A stretch of DNA of 64,000 nucleotides from Mesorhizobium loti (GTDB taxonomy: Bacteria > Pseudomonadota > Alphaproteobacteria > Rhizobiales > Rhizobiaceae): the NCBI RefSeq assembly GCF_013170705.1, contig NZ_CP033334.1:4503501-4567500 (forward strand), given 5' to 3'. Numbering within the stretch: the first letter of the stretch is position 1; the number at the start of each line of letters is the position of its first letter. The position numbers and the translations under genes were made by a program. Below the pieces are notes generated by a model. That model worked only from the letters and a program-made list of their open reading frames with translations, had not been told where the DNA came from and ran no database searches. This document shows, piece after piece, positions 47,138-57,961 of this stretch.

Positions 47138-47974
47138 TCAGAGCCGGGTGCGGACGGTCCACAGTTCGGGAAACAGCACGACCTCGAGCATCTTCTTGAG
47201 GTAGGAAGCGCCTGAGGTGCCGCCGGTGCCGCGCTTCAGGCCGATGATGCGTTCGACCGTGGTGACGTGGTTGAAACGCCAGCGGCGGAAATAATCCTCG
47301 AAATCGACCAGCTTTTCAGCCAGTTCGTAGAACATCCAGTAGCGCTGCGGATCGCGGTAGACGGTCTGCCAGGCGACCAGGACCTCTTCATTCTCGGTCC
47401 GTGTTTCACGCCAGTCCGTGCGCTTGGCATCGGCGCCGATGTCGAACCCGTTGCGCGCCAACAGGAGCAGCGCTTCGTCGTAGAGCGACGGCTCGGCCAG
47501 GATCGCTTCCAACTTGCCGCTCAGGTCCGGCCGGTGCTTGTGTGGGCCAAGCATTGCGAGGTTGCGGTTGCCGGCCATGAACTCGATGGCGCGATACTGC
47601 CAGGACTGGAAGCCGGAGGATTGGCCGAGCGCGTCGCGGAACTCGGTGTATTCGCTTGGCGTCATGGTCCGCAGCACGTCCCAGGCGTTGTTCAGCTGCT
47701 CGAAAATGCGCGCGACGCGCGACAGCATCTTGAAGCTCGGCTCGAGCCGATCAGCGCGGATGGAGCGGATGGCGGCGGCGATCTCGTGCAAAGCGAGTTT
47801 CATCCACAGTTCCGAGGTCTGGTGCTGGATGATGAACAGCATCTCGTCATGCGCCGACGACAGCGGCGTCTGTGCCTCCAGCACTTTTTCCAAGTGCAGA
47901 TAGTCGCTGTAGGACATGCGTTCCTTGAACGACATCTGCGCGCCTTCGGACGCCGGATCGTATGGCTCGCTCAA
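47138..47974 (-). CDS. kynA: tryptophan 2,3-dioxygenase
   Basis: A heme enzyme (278 residues) that opens the indole ring of L-tryptophan to N-formylkynurenine. Family motifs are [20 protein letters not shown], the distal-pocket [18 protein letters not shown] (H51), [18 protein letters not shown], and the heme-ligand region [16 protein letters not shown] near the C-terminus. The start is a TTG at 47974: it overlaps the ligase stop as TTGA and has GGAG 8 nt upstream. An internal ATG at 47935 would remove 13 residues. Confidence 0.95.
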   Translation of the reverse strand: MSEPYDPASEGAQMSFKERMSYSDYLHLEKVLEAQTPLSSAHDEMLFIIQHQTSELWMKLALHEIAAAIRSIRADRLEPSFKMLSRVARIFEQLNNAWDVLRTMTPSEYTEFRDALGQSSGFQSWQYRAIEFMAGNRNLAMLGPHKHRPDLSGKLEAILAEPSLYDEALLLLARNGFDIGADAKRTDWRETRTENEEVLVAWQTVYRDPQRYWMFYELAEKLVDFEDYFRRWRFNHVTTVERIIGLKRGTGGTSGASYLKKMLEVVLFPELWTVRTRL

Positions 47975-49596
47975 TGGATTTTCTCCGTGCGCAGCCGGAA
48001 GCGCTGGATCTTGCCGGTCTGGGTCTTGGGCAGCGCGGCGATGAACTTGACCGATCGTGGATATTTGTAAGGTGCGATCGTCGCCTTGACGTGGTCCTGC
48101 AGGCGCTTGACGGTCAATGCATCTGCTGCCACGCCTTGCACCAGCACGACATGCGCCTCGACGATCTGGCCGCGCTCGCCATCCTCGGCGCCAATCACGG
48201 CGCATTCGGCGACATCGGGATGCGACAGCAGCGCCGCCTCGACCTCGGGGCCGGCGATGTTGTAGCCGGCGCTGACGATCATGTCGTCGGAGCGCGCGGC
48301 GAAGTGGAAGAAGCCGTCCTCGTCCTGGGTAAACGTGTCGCCGGTGAGGTTCCAGCCGTCGCGCACATAGTCCTTCTGCCTGTCATCGGCCATGTAGCGG
48401 CAGCCGGTCGGCCCGCGCACCGCCAGCCGTCCGGTCTCGCCGCGCGGCACCTCGCGCATCGCATCGTCGACGATGCGTGCTTCGTAGCCGACTACCGGCT
48501 TGCCAGTGGACGCGGGCTTCATGTCGTCGAAACGGTTGGAGATGAAGATGTGCAGCATTTCGGTGGCGCCGATGCCGTCAAGGATCGGCTTGCCGGTCTT
48601 CCTCGTCCATTCCTCGAAGACAGGAGCCGGCAAGGTCTCGCCGGCCGAAACGGCGACGCGCAGCGATGACAGGTCGGCGCCCTCATCCATGGCCTTCAGC
48701 ATGGCGCGATAGGCGGTCGGCGCGGTGAAGGAGATGGTCGCCTTGTAGGTCTCGATGATGTGGATCATGTTGGGCGGCGTCGCCTGTTCCAGCAGTGTCG
48801 CCGCCGCGCCGAAGCGCAAGGGGAAGATGGCGAGGCCGCCAAGGCCGAAGGTGAAGGCGAGTGGCGGCGAGCCGACAAAGATGTCGTCCGGCGTGACCTG
48901 GAGGATTTCGCGCGCATAGGCGTCGGCGATGATCAGGAGGTCGCGGTGGAAATGCATCGTTGCCTTCGGCACGCCCGTCGTGCCCGAGGTGAAGCCGAGC
49001 AGGGCGACGTCGTCGCGGCCGGTTTCGACGGCAGTGAAGGTGACCGGCTTGTCAAGGGCGGCGCGATCGAGCTCGGCATCATGATTGGCGGTGCCATCGA
49101 AGCCGATCACCTGCTTGAGGAACGCACTGTCCTTGGCGCAGGCGGTCATCTCGTCCATCAGCCTGGTGTCGCAGAGCGCGGTGGTGATCTCCGCCTTGTC
49201 GACGATCTTGGTGAGTTCGCCGGCGCGCAGCATCGGCATGGTGTTGACGACGACGGCGCCGACCTTGGTGGCGGCCAACCAGCAGGCGACCATTGCGGGG
49301 TTGTTGGCGGAGCGGATGAGCACCCGGTTGCCCGGTTTGACGCCATAATTCTCGACCAGCGCATGGGCCAGCCGGTTCGTCCAATCGGACAGTTCCTTGT
49401 AGGTGCGGCGACGGCCATTGCCGATCAACGCGGTGTGGTCGCCGAGACCTTTCTCGACCAGCCTGTCGGTCAACTCGACGCCGGCGTTGAGGCGGTCGGG
49501 ATAGTCGAAGCCATCGAGCAGGAAGTCCGGCCACTGATCCGGCGGCGGCAGGTGATCGCGCGTGAACGTGTCGATATGCGCTGAAGGCCCAAGCAT
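47971..49596 (-). CDS. 2-aminobenzoate/benzoate-CoA ligase family protein
   Basis: A 541-residue adenylate-forming ligase of the benzoate-CoA ligase group. The phosphate-binding loop is [16 protein letters not shown], with further core motifs [26 protein letters not shown] and [10 protein letters not shown], and the catalytic lysine in [14 protein letters not shown] near the C-terminus. In this context anthranilate (2-aminobenzoate) from kynureninase is the most likely substrate; benzoate is the alternative. It overlaps kynA by 4 nt, so both are made from one transcript. The enzymes that would degrade anthraniloyl-CoA are not in the window. Confidence 0.88.
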   Translation of the reverse strand: MLGPSAHIDTFTRDHLPPPDQWPDFLLDGFDYPDRLNAGVELTDRLVEKGLGDHTALIGNGRRRTYKELSDWTNRLAHALVENYGVKPGNRVLIRSANNPAMVACWLAATKVGAVVVNTMPMLRAGELTKIVDKAEITTALCDTRLMDEMTACAKDSAFLKQVIGFDGTANHDAELDRAALDKPVTFTAVETGRDDVALLGFTSGTTGVPKATMHFHRDLLIIADAYAREILQVTPDDIFVGSPPLAFTFGLGGLAIFPLRFGAAATLLEQATPPNMIHIIETYKATISFTAPTAYRAMLKAMDEGADLSSLRVAVSAGETLPAPVFEEWTRKTGKPILDGIGATEMLHIFISNRFDDMKPASTGKPVVGYEARIVDDAMREVPRGETGRLAVRGPTGCRYMADDRQKDYVRDGWNLTGDTFTQDEDGFFHFAARSDDMIVSAGYNIAGPEVEAALLSHPDVAECAVIGAEDGERGQIVEAHVVLVQGVAADALTVKRLQDHVKATIAPYKYPRSVKFIAALPKTQTGKIQRFRLRTEKIH

Positions 49597-49908
49597 GTCG
49601 CCGCCATCCTGTCTGCTGCCTGGCCAGTGCGCGAAGCACCTGTCCGAGGTGGTGGATCTGAAGTTCCCGTCTTTTCGCGAGAGGCTTCGTGCAGCCAGCT
49701 ACACCTGTTCGGCGACGCCACCGGGAGGGGTGAACATCCGCAGGTTTGGACAGCACAGCAGACCTCCCATTGTCGGCTGTTCGTGAGACAGGATCGCACC
49801 AGTCGAAATTTGTTTCAAGCCTAAAATGTTTTGCGCTGGAGCATTGACGCATGGCATTGGGGTGGCCATTGCTAGCGCGAAAACCGAAGCGCTTGGGGGA
49901 GGGTGCGG
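49597..49908. other. divergent promoter region of ligase and formamidase-like genes
   Basis: A 312-nt region without a supported gene. It must hold promoters for both directions. I see no copy of the ATTATATATNAT palindromes found near the GntR gene, and no clear terminator or repeat. Confidence 0.5.
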
Positions 49909-50739
49909 ATGCTTGGACATCGCGTCGAAGATTGGGACAACGCCTACGCCAACGGCGCGAATATTGCCCGCAGCGATCGCTGGCCGGCCGCGTGGACGGA
50001 ACCCGCGCAAGCCTTTCGCGAAGCTATGTCGGCGCAAGGCCGGGCACGCATCGACATCGCCTATGGTGAGCGACCGCGCAATCGGTTCGATCTTTTCCTT
50101 CCAGAGGCTTCGCCCAAGGGGCTCGTCGTGTTCATCCATGGCGGCTACTGGATGGAGTCCGACAAGAGCACCTGGTCGCACCTGGCCAAGGGCCCGGTCA
50201 GCAGCGGTTTCGCCGTGGCGATGCCGTCCTACACGCAATGCCCGGACATACGCATCGCCGGCATCGTACGTGAGATCGGCGCGGCGATCGGCACGGCGGC
50301 GGCAATGGTGGACGGACCGCTGATGCTGACCGGGCATTCGGCCGGCGGACATCTCGCCAGCCGCATGGTGACTATATCAACGCCTCTGACCGCCGATGTG
50401 GCAAAGCGCATACGCCATGTCGTTTCGATTTCGGGCCTCCATGACCTGCGCCCGCTCATGCGCACCGCCATGAACGAGGCCCTGGCGATCGACGAAGCCG
50501 AAGCGCAAGCCGAAAGCCCGGCGTTGCTGCGCCCCATGGATGGCGTTCGCATCACCTGCTGGGCCGGCGGCGGGGAACGGTCCGAGTTCCTGCGCCAGAC
50601 TGCGCTGCTGGCCAACATCTGGACCGGGCTTGGCGCCGTTACCAACACCGTGGTTGAGCCCGACCGGCATCATTACGACGTCCTCGATGGCCTAGCCGAT
50701 CCGGCGCATGGGCTGACGCGAACCTTGATCTCGGAATAG
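49909..50739 (+). CDS. alpha/beta hydrolase, probable N-formylkynurenine formamidase
   Basis: A 276-residue alpha/beta hydrolase resembling the eukaryotic-type kynurenine formamidase rather than the metal-dependent bacterial KynB. The oxyanion block is FIHGGYWMESDKS (H77-W81), and the nucleophile is S144 in LTGHSAGGHLASRM. A catalytic His is likely in EPDRHHYDVLDGL. The pathway position (between the dioxygenase and kynureninase reactions) supports hydrolysis of N-formylkynurenine to kynurenine and formate. The ATG at 49909 has GGGGAGGG 5 nt upstream. A terminator overlaps the stop codon. Confidence 0.8.
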   Translation: MLGHRVEDWDNAYANGANIARSDRWPAAWTEPAQAFREAMSAQGRARIDIAYGERPRNRFDLFLPEASPKGLVVFIHGGYWMESDKSTWSHLAKGPVSSGFAVAMPSYTQCPDIRIAGIVREIGAAIGTAAAMVDGPLMLTGHSAGGHLASRMVTISTPLTADVAKRIRHVVSISGLHDLRPLMRTAMNEALAIDEAEAQAESPALLRPMDGVRITCWAGGGERSEFLRQTALLANIWTGLGAVTNTVVEPDRHHYDVLDGLADPAHGLTRTLISE

Positions 50740-50753
50740 CCGAGATCATTTTT
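50727..50753 (+). terminator. rho-independent terminator overlapping the formamidase-like gene end
   Basis: GATCTCGG (50727-50734), a 5-nt loop that contains the TAG stop, and CCGAGATC (50740-50747) form an 8-bp stem followed by ATTTTT. It separates this gene from convergent moeA. Confidence 0.85.
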
Positions 50754-50784
50754 ACATATTATCAGCGATTTATGAGACGGTTCT

Positions 50785-51990
50785 TCAGCGTAACATAAGC
50801 ACGCTGCAGGAGTCTCCCGCAGCGGACGCGGAAGCAAAAGGAGCCCGCACGATCAAACCGTTGGCGTCGGAGAGCATCCTCAGCATCGAGGAATCCTGGA
50901 TGCCGAACGGCGTCGCCACCAGTTCGCCATCCTCCTCCTTGACCACCGCCCGCACATAATCCTGGCGCAGGTCATTGGCCGGCATCCCGACGCCCAGCCG
51001 TGCCTGACGAATGTCCTGCCGATGGTTGCGGCCGCCGAGCCTTGCCAGAAGCGGTTTCAGGAACAATTGCGAGCAGACCAGGCTTGCCACGGGATTGCCG
51101 GGCAGCCCGATGCACCTGACGTCGCCTAGGCGCCCGAACATCAGCGGTTTGCCGGGGCGCATGGCTATTTTCCAGAAGCCGAGCGTCATGCCTTCGCCGG
51201 TCAGCACGTCATGGATCAAATCGTGGTCGCCGACCGACGCGCCGCCAAGCGTGACGATGACATCCGCACCGGCCGCGACCGCCTTCCTGACCAGCGCGGC
51301 AATGGCCTCCTTACGGTCGGCGGCAATGCCGAGATCGAGCGCGCGGGCGCCGACCAATTGCGCGGCAGCTGCGACACCATAGGCGTTGGATGAGATGATC
51401 TGGTCCGGCCCGAGTTCGCTGCCGGGCGGCAACAACTCGTCGCCGGTGGCGATGATGGCGACCAGTGGCCGTTTGACCACGTTCACCCGCGGATGATTGG
51501 CCGATGCCGTCAGCGAAAGAGCCGCCGGATCCAGCACCCGGCCTTTTTCCAGCAAGACGTCGCCTTGGGAAAAGTCGAGCCCGACGCGGCGGATGTTGCG
51601 CCATTCGGCGGTGGGCTCGATCACTTCGATGTTGCCACCGCCAAGATCCCGGACGTTTTCCTGGATGACGATGGTGTCGGCGCCGTCAGGCAGCGGGGCG
51701 CCGGTGAAGATGCGCACTGCCTGGTGTTCGCCGACGGTGCCGTCAAAGCCACGGCCGGCCGGCGCCATGCCGATCACCGAGAGTTTCGATGGCACCGACG
51801 CCACATCGGCCGCGCGCGCGGCATAACCATCCATGGCCGAGGCATTGAAGGGCGGCTGGGTGCGAAGCGCCACGACCGGTTCGGCCAGCACGCGATCGAC
51901 CGCCTCGATGAGAGGAACGCTTTCGCCGGCCAGCGGCGCGGCACCATCAAGAAGGCGTTCGAGCGCCTCCGCGACCGGGACCAGCGCCAT
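50785..51990 (-). CDS. moeA: molybdopterin molybdotransferase MoeA
   Basis: Inserts molybdate into adenylated molybdopterin (401 residues). The N-terminal domain has QPPFNASAMDGYAAR, and the MoaB-like domain has the nucleotide-binding VTLGGASVGDHDLIHDVL and FWKIAMRPGKPLMFGRL, followed by GLPGNPVASLVCSQLF. The start ATG overlaps the moaC TGA by one base. trpC-moaC-moeA in this order is conserved in Rhizobiales, where lexA often follows; here lexA is about 9 kb away. Confidence 0.95.
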   Translation of the reverse strand: MALVPVAEALERLLDGAAPLAGESVPLIEAVDRVLAEPVVALRTQPPFNASAMDGYAARAADVASVPSKLSVIGMAPAGRGFDGTVGEHQAVRIFTGAPLPDGADTIVIQENVRDLGGGNIEVIEPTAEWRNIRRVGLDFSQGDVLLEKGRVLDPAALSLTASANHPRVNVVKRPLVAIIATGDELLPPGSELGPDQIISSNAYGVAAAAQLVGARALDLGIAADRKEAIAALVRKAVAAGADVIVTLGGASVGDHDLIHDVLTGEGMTLGFWKIAMRPGKPLMFGRLGDVRCIGLPGNPVASLVCSQLFLKPLLARLGGRNHRQDIRQARLGVGMPANDLRQDYVRAVVKEEDGELVATPFGIQDSSMLRMLSDANGLIVRAPFASASAAGDSCSVLMLR

Positions 51991-52472
51991 CAGGCGTCGG
52001 CCTTGTAGTCGCCGGACTTGCCGCCGGTCTTCTCGACTAGCCGAATGCCGGAGATGACCATGGCGCGGTCCACCGCCTTGGCCATGTCGTAAATGGTCAG
52101 GCAGGCCACGGAAGCGGCGGTCAGTGCTTCCATCTCGACGCCTGTCTTGCCGGTGACACGCGCCAATGCGGTGACTTTCAGGCCGGGCAGCGCATGGTCG
52201 GGCTCGATATCGACGGAAACCTTGGTCAGGAGCAGCGGATGGCAGAGCGGGATCAACTCATGCGTCTTCTTCGCCGCCATGATGCCGGCGATGCGCGCGG
52301 TACCGAGCACATCGCCTTTCTTGGCATTGCCGGCGAGGATGGTTGCCAGCGTCTCGGCTCGCATCGAGACGAACCCTTCAGCGATCGCGGTGCGCGTCGT
52401 CTCGTCCTTGTCGCCGACATCGACCATGTTGGCCTCGCCCCGCGCGCCGAGATGGGTGAGGGCCGATGTCAT
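51990..52472 (-). CDS. moaC: cyclic pyranopterin monophosphate synthase MoaC
   Basis: Second step of molybdenum cofactor synthesis (160 residues). Signature segments are [75 protein letters not shown] and [18 protein letters not shown]. The ATG at 52472 is 2 nt downstream of the trpC stop and its TGA overlaps the moeA start, indicating one operon. Confidence 0.96.
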   Translation of the reverse strand: MTSALTHLGARGEANMVDVGDKDETTRTAIAEGFVSMRAETLATILAGNAKKGDVLGTARIAGIMAAKKTHELIPLCHPLLLTKVSVDIEPDHALPGLKVTALARVTGKTGVEMEALTAASVACLTIYDMAKAVDRAMVISGIRLVEKTGGKSGDYKADA

Positions 52473-52474
52473 CG

Positions 52475-53287
52475 TCAGGCGGCCTCTACCGCGGCCTTGC
52501 CCGTCAAAAGCAGGTGCGTCGCCGCGGTGACATCCTGTTGCCGCATCAGGCTCTCGCCAACAAGGAAGGTGCCGATGCCGCTCTTCTGCATCCTGAGGCA
52601 ATCGTCATGGGTAAAGATCCCGCTCTCGCTGACCAGCAGGCGGTCGCCCGGCACCATTGTCGCCAGCCGCTCGGAAGTCTCAAGACTGGTTTCGAATGTT
52701 CTCAGATTGCGGTTGTTGATGCCGATCAACCGCGACGACAGTTTTACCGCGCGCTGCGTTTCGGCCTCGTCATGCACCTCGATCAGCGCATCCATGCCGA
52801 GTTCGAATGCGGTCGCTTCCAATTCGCTTGCCAAGGCATCGTCGACGCTGGCCATGATGATCAGGATGGCATCGGCGCCCCAGGCGCGGGCCTCGTACAC
52901 TTGATAGGGATCGAACAGGAAATCCTTGCGCAGCGCGGGCAGGGCGACGGCAGCCCGTGCCTTGGTGAGGAACTCCGGCGCACCCTGGAAGGACGGTGCG
53001 TCGGTCAGGACCGAAAGACAGGCGGCGTCGCCTTTCTCGTAAGCCCGGGCCAATGCCGGTGGATCGAAATCGGCCCGGATCAGCCCTTTGGAAGGGCTTG
53101 CCTTCTTGATTTCGGCGATCAGGGCGAAGCCGCCTGATCCGCGCTTCGCCTCGAGGGCCGCGAGAAAGCCGCGCGGCGCGTCTGCATCTCTTGCGCGCGC
53201 CTTGATCTCGGCCAGCGGCACGCGTGCCTTGGCGGTGGCGATCTCCTCGCGTTTGTAGGCTTCGATCTTGCGCAGAATATCAGACAC
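52475..53287 (-). CDS. trpC: indole-3-glycerol phosphate synthase
   Basis: A (beta/alpha)8 enzyme of tryptophan synthesis (270 residues) that closes the indole ring. Core motifs include [17 protein letters not shown] (substrate phosphate and catalytic Lys), [63 protein letters not shown] and [11 protein letters not shown]. The length and start at 53287 are normal. It lies 3 nt after trpD. Confidence 0.97.
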   Translation of the reverse strand: MSDILRKIEAYKREEIATAKARVPLAEIKARARDADAPRGFLAALEAKRGSGGFALIAEIKKASPSKGLIRADFDPPALARAYEKGDAACLSVLTDAPSFQGAPEFLTKARAAVALPALRKDFLFDPYQVYEARAWGADAILIIMASVDDALASELEATAFELGMDALIEVHDEAETQRAVKLSSRLIGINNRNLRTFETSLETSERLATMVPGDRLLVSESGIFTHDDCLRMQKSGIGTFLVGESLMRQQDVTAATHLLLTGKAAVEAA

Positions 53288-53290
53288 GGT

Positions 53291-54301
53291 TCACCCGTTC
53301 GAAACTTCGACCAAACGGTCGAGGACCTGCAGCGCCCGGCCGCTGTCGATGGCTTGCGCGGCGAGCGCGATGCCGTCGCCAAGTGTCGTTGCCTTGCCCG
53401 CGATGACCAGTCCGGCGCCGGCATTCATCAGCACGGTGTCGCGATAGGCGCCTGCAGCGCCGCCCAGCATATCGCGCAATGCCTTGGCATTGTAGGCGGC
53501 GTCGCCGCCGCGCAGCTCGTCCTTGGTATGGCGCTTCAGCCCAAATTCTTCCGGGGTCAGCGTGAAGCTGCGGATCTCGCCGCCGATCAGTTCCGCCACC
53601 TGCGTCTCACCTGTGGTGGTGATTTCGTCATAGCCGTCGCCGTGAACGACCCAGGCATGCTCGGTACCTAGCGCCTTCAACGTTTCAGCGATTGGCAGGA
53701 TCCATTCCGGCAGGAACACCCCGACCATCTGCCTAACGACGCCGGCCGGATTGGAGAGCGGCCCGAGCAGGTTGAAGATGGTGCGGGTGCCGAGCTCGAC
53801 GCGTGTCGGGCCGACATGCTTCATCGCCGGATGGTGCGCGGGCGCGAACATGAAGCCCAGTCCGGTCTCCCGGATGCAGCCGCCGATCGTTTCCGGTGAG
53901 ATATCGATCTTGAGTCCAAGGGCGATCAGGACGTCGGCGGCGCCGGTCAGCGAGGACAGGCCACGATTGCCGTGCTTGGCGACAGGAACGCCGCTGCCGG
54001 CGATGACGAACGCCGATGCCGTCGAAATGTTGACGCTGTGGGAATTGTCGCCGCCGGTGCCGACGATGTCGATGGCCCCGGCGGGCGCTTCGACGCGGAG
54101 CATCTTGGCCCGCATGGTGGCGACAGCGCCCGAAATCTCACTCACCGTTTCACCGCGCACGCGCAGCGCCATCAGGAAGCCGCCGATCTGCCCGGGGGTC
54201 GCGTCGCCCGACATGATGATGTCGAAGGCCTCGCGCGCCTCCTCGAAGGAAAGCGCGTTGCCGCCCGCGACCTTGGCGATATGGGTTTTCAACGCGCTCA
54301 T
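53291..54301 (-). CDS. trpD: anthranilate phosphoribosyltransferase
   Basis: Transfers phosphoribosyl to anthranilate in tryptophan synthesis (336 residues). The PRPP loop is [20 protein letters not shown], with [17 protein letters not shown] and [21 protein letters not shown] also intact. Its ATG overlaps the ppiD stop by 4 nt (ATGA), so translation is coupled to the upstream folding factor gene. It consumes the same anthranilate that the nearby kynureninase makes. Confidence 0.97.
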   Translation of the reverse strand: MSALKTHIAKVAGGNALSFEEAREAFDIIMSGDATPGQIGGFLMALRVRGETVSEISGAVATMRAKMLRVEAPAGAIDIVGTGGDNSHSVNISTASAFVIAGSGVPVAKHGNRGLSSLTGAADVLIALGLKIDISPETIGGCIRETGLGFMFAPAHHPAMKHVGPTRVELGTRTIFNLLGPLSNPAGVVRQMVGVFLPEWILPIAETLKALGTEHAWVVHGDGYDEITTTGETQVAELIGGEIRSFTLTPEEFGLKRHTKDELRGGDAAYNAKALRDMLGGAAGAYRDTVLMNAGAGLVIAGKATTLGDGIALAAQAIDSGRALQVLDRLVEVSNG

Positions 54302-56190
54302 CTTGTCGAGGCTTGGGCAACGGCGGCCTGGTCGATGCGGACGTCATACTGCGTCTGCAACTGCGCCACCAACTGGTCGAGCAGATCGTCCGACATGCCG
54401 GAGGTGAAGGACTTCTGTGCGTCCTCCGGCACCGAGCTGGCATCGGCCCCGGCGGGTTCGAACACTTCGGCGACCTTGAACAGGATTTGTCCGTCACCGG
54501 TGGGCGAGGGGATCAACCCGGTGCCGCCTTCGCCGACGCCGAACATCACGGCGGCGCCCTCCTTGCCGAAATCGGCATCGTCGGCTTCGCGCTTCAGGCC
54601 GCGCTTGGTCTGCTTCTCCAGCTTGAGCTCGTTGGCGATGACGTCGAGCGTGGCGCCAGCCTTGAGCCGCTTTTCGAGTTCGGCCGCCTTGGCGGCGAGC
54701 CGCTTGGTGGTCTCCGCCGCCGTCCAGTCCGCGACGACCTTCTGGCGGACCTCATCGAGAGTGCGGTCGCGAGCCGGCGTGATCGAACCGACCTCATAGA
54801 AGACGAAGCCGTTGTCGGCCGTGGTCAGCGCCTCGTTTTCGGTGTTGGGTTCGGCGTCAAAGACCGCCTTGATCAACGCCGGCGATTCCGGCAGGTCCTT
54901 GACGACCGAGCCGTCCGGCCTGAGGCCGTTGCGATCGATGGCGTCGATGGTGACGTCCTTCAGCTTCAGCTTGGCGGCCGCTTCGGCCAGGGAACTGCCG
55001 GAGGCGCGGGTGTCTTCGTAATTGTCGTGGACATCCAGCAGGATGCGGCTTGCCTCGCCCAGCGCCAGGTCCTTGCGGATCTGGTCGGAGACTTCGGCGA
55101 GCGGCTTCACCACCTCGGGCTTGATCTCGGTAACGCGCAGCAGCACCGGACCAAAGGCGCCCTGGACGACCTGGCTGACTTCATTGGCATTGAGCGTGAA
55201 CGCGGCATCGGCAACCGCCTTGTCGGCGATCTTGTCCTTGGCGAGCGTGCCAAGCAGCGTGTCTGCCGGAGTCTTGCCTTCGGCGGTCACCAGCTTCTCG
55301 AAAGTGGCGCCGGCCTTGAGCGAATCGAGCGCGGCCTTGGCCGCGTCCGGCGTCTTGAACACAAGCTGCTCGATGGTACGCATCTCAGGCGTTGTGTAGC
55401 GCGCCTTGTTCTTGTTGTAATCGTCGCTGACTTGTTGGTCGGTGACCGCGGTCGTGTCCATGATGTCCACCGGCTCCAGGCGGACATAAGAGAATTTGCG
55501 ATACTCGGGTGCGGCGTAGGCCTTCTTGTTGGCTTCGAAATAGGCCTGAAGCACGCTGTCGCCCGGTGCCTCGATCGGCTCGACGAGCGTCTTCGGCAAT
55601 GTCAGATAGTCGACGGTGCGGTCCTCGCCGCGGTAGAGCGCCACCGCCTTGAAGAATGCGTCCGGCGCCTTGAGGCCGTCCGAGACCGCCTCGACGATCT
55701 GCTGGCGCACCGCAACCTGGGCGCGGTTCTTCAGATAATCCTCGGGCCGCATGCCGACTTCGCGCAGCAGGTACTCGAACGTCCTCCTGTCGAACTCACC
55801 GCTCGGCCCCTTGAAGGCCGGATCCTCGCGCGTCAACTCGGCCAGCCGGTCCTTGGACAGGCCGAGGCCCAGCTTGCGTGCCTGTTCGTCGAGAACGGCG
55901 CCGGAAACGAGCTGCGCCAGCACCTGGTTGTCGATGCCGAGCGCCTTTGCCTGTTCATGGGTGAGGCGCTGACCGAATTGCTGCGACATGACGGCCAACT
56001 GGCGGTCATAGGCGAGGCGATATTCGTTGATCGATACCTTGGTGCCACCCGCAGTTATCACCGAATCGTGGCCGGCAAAGCCGCCCATCAGCCGCCCGGA
56101 GATGCCCCAGACCAAAAAGCTGAGCACCAGCAACACCAGTAGACCTTTCGCGACCCAGGTACCCGCCGCGTTTCTCAATATACCAAGCAT
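54298..56190 (-). CDS. ppiD: peptidyl-prolyl isomerase / SurA-N domain protein (PpiD)
   Basis: A 630-residue inner-membrane anchored periplasmic folding factor. A single N-terminal membrane helix ([20 protein letters not shown], about residues 12-31) is followed by a SurA_N-like domain and a parvulin-type PPIC domain (about 240-370; [30 protein letters not shown]-like [16 protein letters not shown]). The ATG at 56190 is chosen because the membrane helix follows directly; the open frame extends much further upstream into tpiA without any related sequence. Downstream it overlaps trpD. Confidence 0.9.
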   Translation of the reverse strand: MLGILRNAAGTWVAKGLLVLLVLSFLVWGISGRLMGGFAGHDSVITAGGTKVSINEYRLAYDRQLAVMSQQFGQRLTHEQAKALGIDNQVLAQLVSGAVLDEQARKLGLGLSKDRLAELTREDPAFKGPSGEFDRRTFEYLLREVGMRPEDYLKNRAQVAVRQQIVEAVSDGLKAPDAFFKAVALYRGEDRTVDYLTLPKTLVEPIEAPGDSVLQAYFEANKKAYAAPEYRKFSYVRLEPVDIMDTTAVTDQQVSDDYNKNKARYTTPEMRTIEQLVFKTPDAAKAALDSLKAGATFEKLVTAEGKTPADTLLGTLAKDKIADKAVADAAFTLNANEVSQVVQGAFGPVLLRVTEIKPEVVKPLAEVSDQIRKDLALGEASRILLDVHDNYEDTRASGSSLAEAAAKLKLKDVTIDAIDRNGLRPDGSVVKDLPESPALIKAVFDAEPNTENEALTTADNGFVFYEVGSITPARDRTLDEVRQKVVADWTAAETTKRLAAKAAELEKRLKAGATLDVIANELKLEKQTKRGLKREADDADFGKEGAAVMFGVGEGGTGLIPSPTGDGQILFKVAEVFEPAGADASSVPEDAQKSFTSGMSDDLLDQLVAQLQTQYDVRIDQAAVAQASTR

Positions 56191-56334
56191 CGTTACTTCC
56201 GATTTGTGCGCCTTTTTCGCGGGCGCCGAGTCTGAAACAAGCGCAATAGCGCCCTTCCGGTCCACTGTCGATTGCTTTGTGGCCTGATTTTGGTAGTGAG
56301 GGCCAGAGCCTGATATCGCCCGGAGAAGCAGACC

Positions 56335-57105
56335 ATGACGCCAGGAATTCGCCCGCTCGTCGCCGGCAACTGGAAAATGAACGGCACCAGCGCCTCGCTG
56401 AACGAGCTCAGGATGATCGGCAACGGGTTCATGAGCGGGCTCGACGCCGAGACCGAGGCGCTGGTCTGCGTTCCCGCGACGCTGCTTTCCCATGCAGCGG
56501 AGATTCTGTCGCGCACGCCCGTCCATGCTGGCGGTGAAGACTGCCACACCAAGGAAAGCGGCGCCTACACCGGCTGCATCTCGGCGGAGATGCTGAAAGA
56601 CGCGGGCGCGAGCCATGTCATTGTCGGCCATTCCGAATGCCGCGAACAACGCGGCGAGGACGATGCGACGGTCCAGGCCAAGGCAACCGCGGCGTGGCGC
56701 GCCGGATTGGTGGCCATCGTTTGCATCGGCGAGACGCAGCAACAGCGCGAAGCGGGCGCCACGCTCGACGTGCTGTCGCGCCAGGTCGCCGGCTCGGTGC
56801 CGCCGAGTGCCACGCCATCGAACACCGTCGTTGCCTATGAGCCGGTATGGGCGATAGGCACCGGCCTGACGCCGACCGCGGCCGATGTGGCCGAAGCGCA
56901 TGCGCATATCCGCGAAAAGCTGTCGGAAAAGCTTGGCGCCGCCGCTGCCAGGATACGCATCCTCTATGGCGGCTCGGTCAAGCCGTCCAATGCGGTGGAA
57001 CTGCTGGGTGTCAGGAATGTCGACGGCGCCCTGGTCGGCGGCGCCAGCCTGAAAGCAGCTGATTTCCTGGGTATCGCTGAAGCCTATCGCAGCATTCCCG
57101 GCTGA
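56335..57105 (+). CDS. tpiA: triose-phosphate isomerase
   Basis: A glycolytic (beta/alpha)8 isomerase of 256 residues. Active-site residues are recognisable: the Lys in [11 protein letters not shown], the His in [12 protein letters not shown], the Glu in [17 protein letters not shown], and the phosphate loop [14 protein letters not shown]. It is divergent from ppiD and followed by secG. Confidence 0.97.
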   Translation: MTPGIRPLVAGNWKMNGTSASLNELRMIGNGFMSGLDAETEALVCVPATLLSHAAEILSRTPVHAGGEDCHTKESGAYTGCISAEMLKDAGASHVIVGHSECREQRGEDDATVQAKATAAWRAGLVAIVCIGETQQQREAGATLDVLSRQVAGSVPPSATPSNTVVAYEPVWAIGTGLTPTAADVAEAHAHIREKLSEKLGAAAARIRILYGGSVKPSNAVELLGVRNVDGALVGGASLKAADFLGIAEAYRSIPG

Positions 57106-57272
57106 GATCCATGACGCTGGACGGGGCTCGTCCCGTCCAAATTCGTTGCAAAGGGCGCGTTGCTTCCCATATTCCGGCCACGGGCTTGGAAATGCCGTGA
57201 AAGCATTGTATTGAGCCGCCTCCAATTCACCGGTCGTGTCCGCGGCCGGGCAAGGCCTTGCCAGGATAAACT

Positions 57273-57749
57273 ATGCAAACCGTACTGATCGTCATCCATC
57301 TCATGGTCGTGCTCGCCCTGGTCGGCGTGGTGCTGCTGCAACGCTCCGAAGGTGGCGGCCTTGGCATTGGTGGCGGATCGGGCTTCATGACGGCGCGTGG
57401 CGCCGCCAATGCGTTGACGCGGGCGACGGCGATCCTGGCTGCGGCTTTTTTCGTTACGTCGCTGACGTTGTCGATCATTGCCCGCTACGGTGAGAAGCCG
57501 ATCGACATTCTCGACCGCGTTCCCGCGACTTCGGATGGTGCTGGCAAGGGCGTACTCAATCAATTGCCCGGCACGACGACCCCAGCGCCCGCCGGCAATG
57601 CCACGCCGACGCCGCCATCCGGCAATGACGCAGCGGCGAAGCCTCCGGCAACGGCCCCGGCGACTGCGCCCGCTGGCGGCGCGACGCCGCCAGCAAGCAA
57701 CGGCACCACCAACACCGCGCCGGCGACACCGCAAGTCCCCAACCAGTAA
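57273..57749 (+). CDS. secG: preprotein translocase subunit SecG
   Basis: A 158-residue SecG, the accessory subunit of SecYEG. Two membrane helices (about 2-22 and 52-72) flank the conserved LLQRSEGGGLGIGGGSGF and GAANALTRATAILA. The C-terminal 70 residues are a Pro/Ala/Thr/Gly-rich low-complexity tail, common in rhizobial SecG. The ATG is 167 nt after tpiA. Confidence 0.92.
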   Translation: MQTVLIVIHLMVVLALVGVVLLQRSEGGGLGIGGGSGFMTARGAANALTRATAILAAAFFVTSLTLSIIARYGEKPIDILDRVPATSDGAGKGVLNQLPGTTTPAPAGNATPTPPSGNDAAAKPPATAPATAPAGGATPPASNGTTNTAPATPQVPNQ

Positions 57750-57961
57750 GCTCCACCTGGTCCAAGCCGCGATCTGTGATCGTTTGAACACAGTCGCGGC
57801 AAATGCTGCGTGATCACGAAGATTCGACGGGCAGCAGCGTGGTCGCGCGCTTGAGGCATACGCGCTTATTCGACTATAGATTGCACGCGGCATTTTCGGT
57901 GTCCTTGGGGGGCGCCGGGCGACGCCGTGGGCAACAAGCATTGAACGATCGGATCTTCGCC

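Noticed and set aside
56191..57225. Long minus-strand extension of the ppiD open frame through tpiA
   Set aside because: It is antisense to a clear tpiA gene and has no related sequence; the ppiD membrane helix directly follows the ATG at 56190, which marks the true start.
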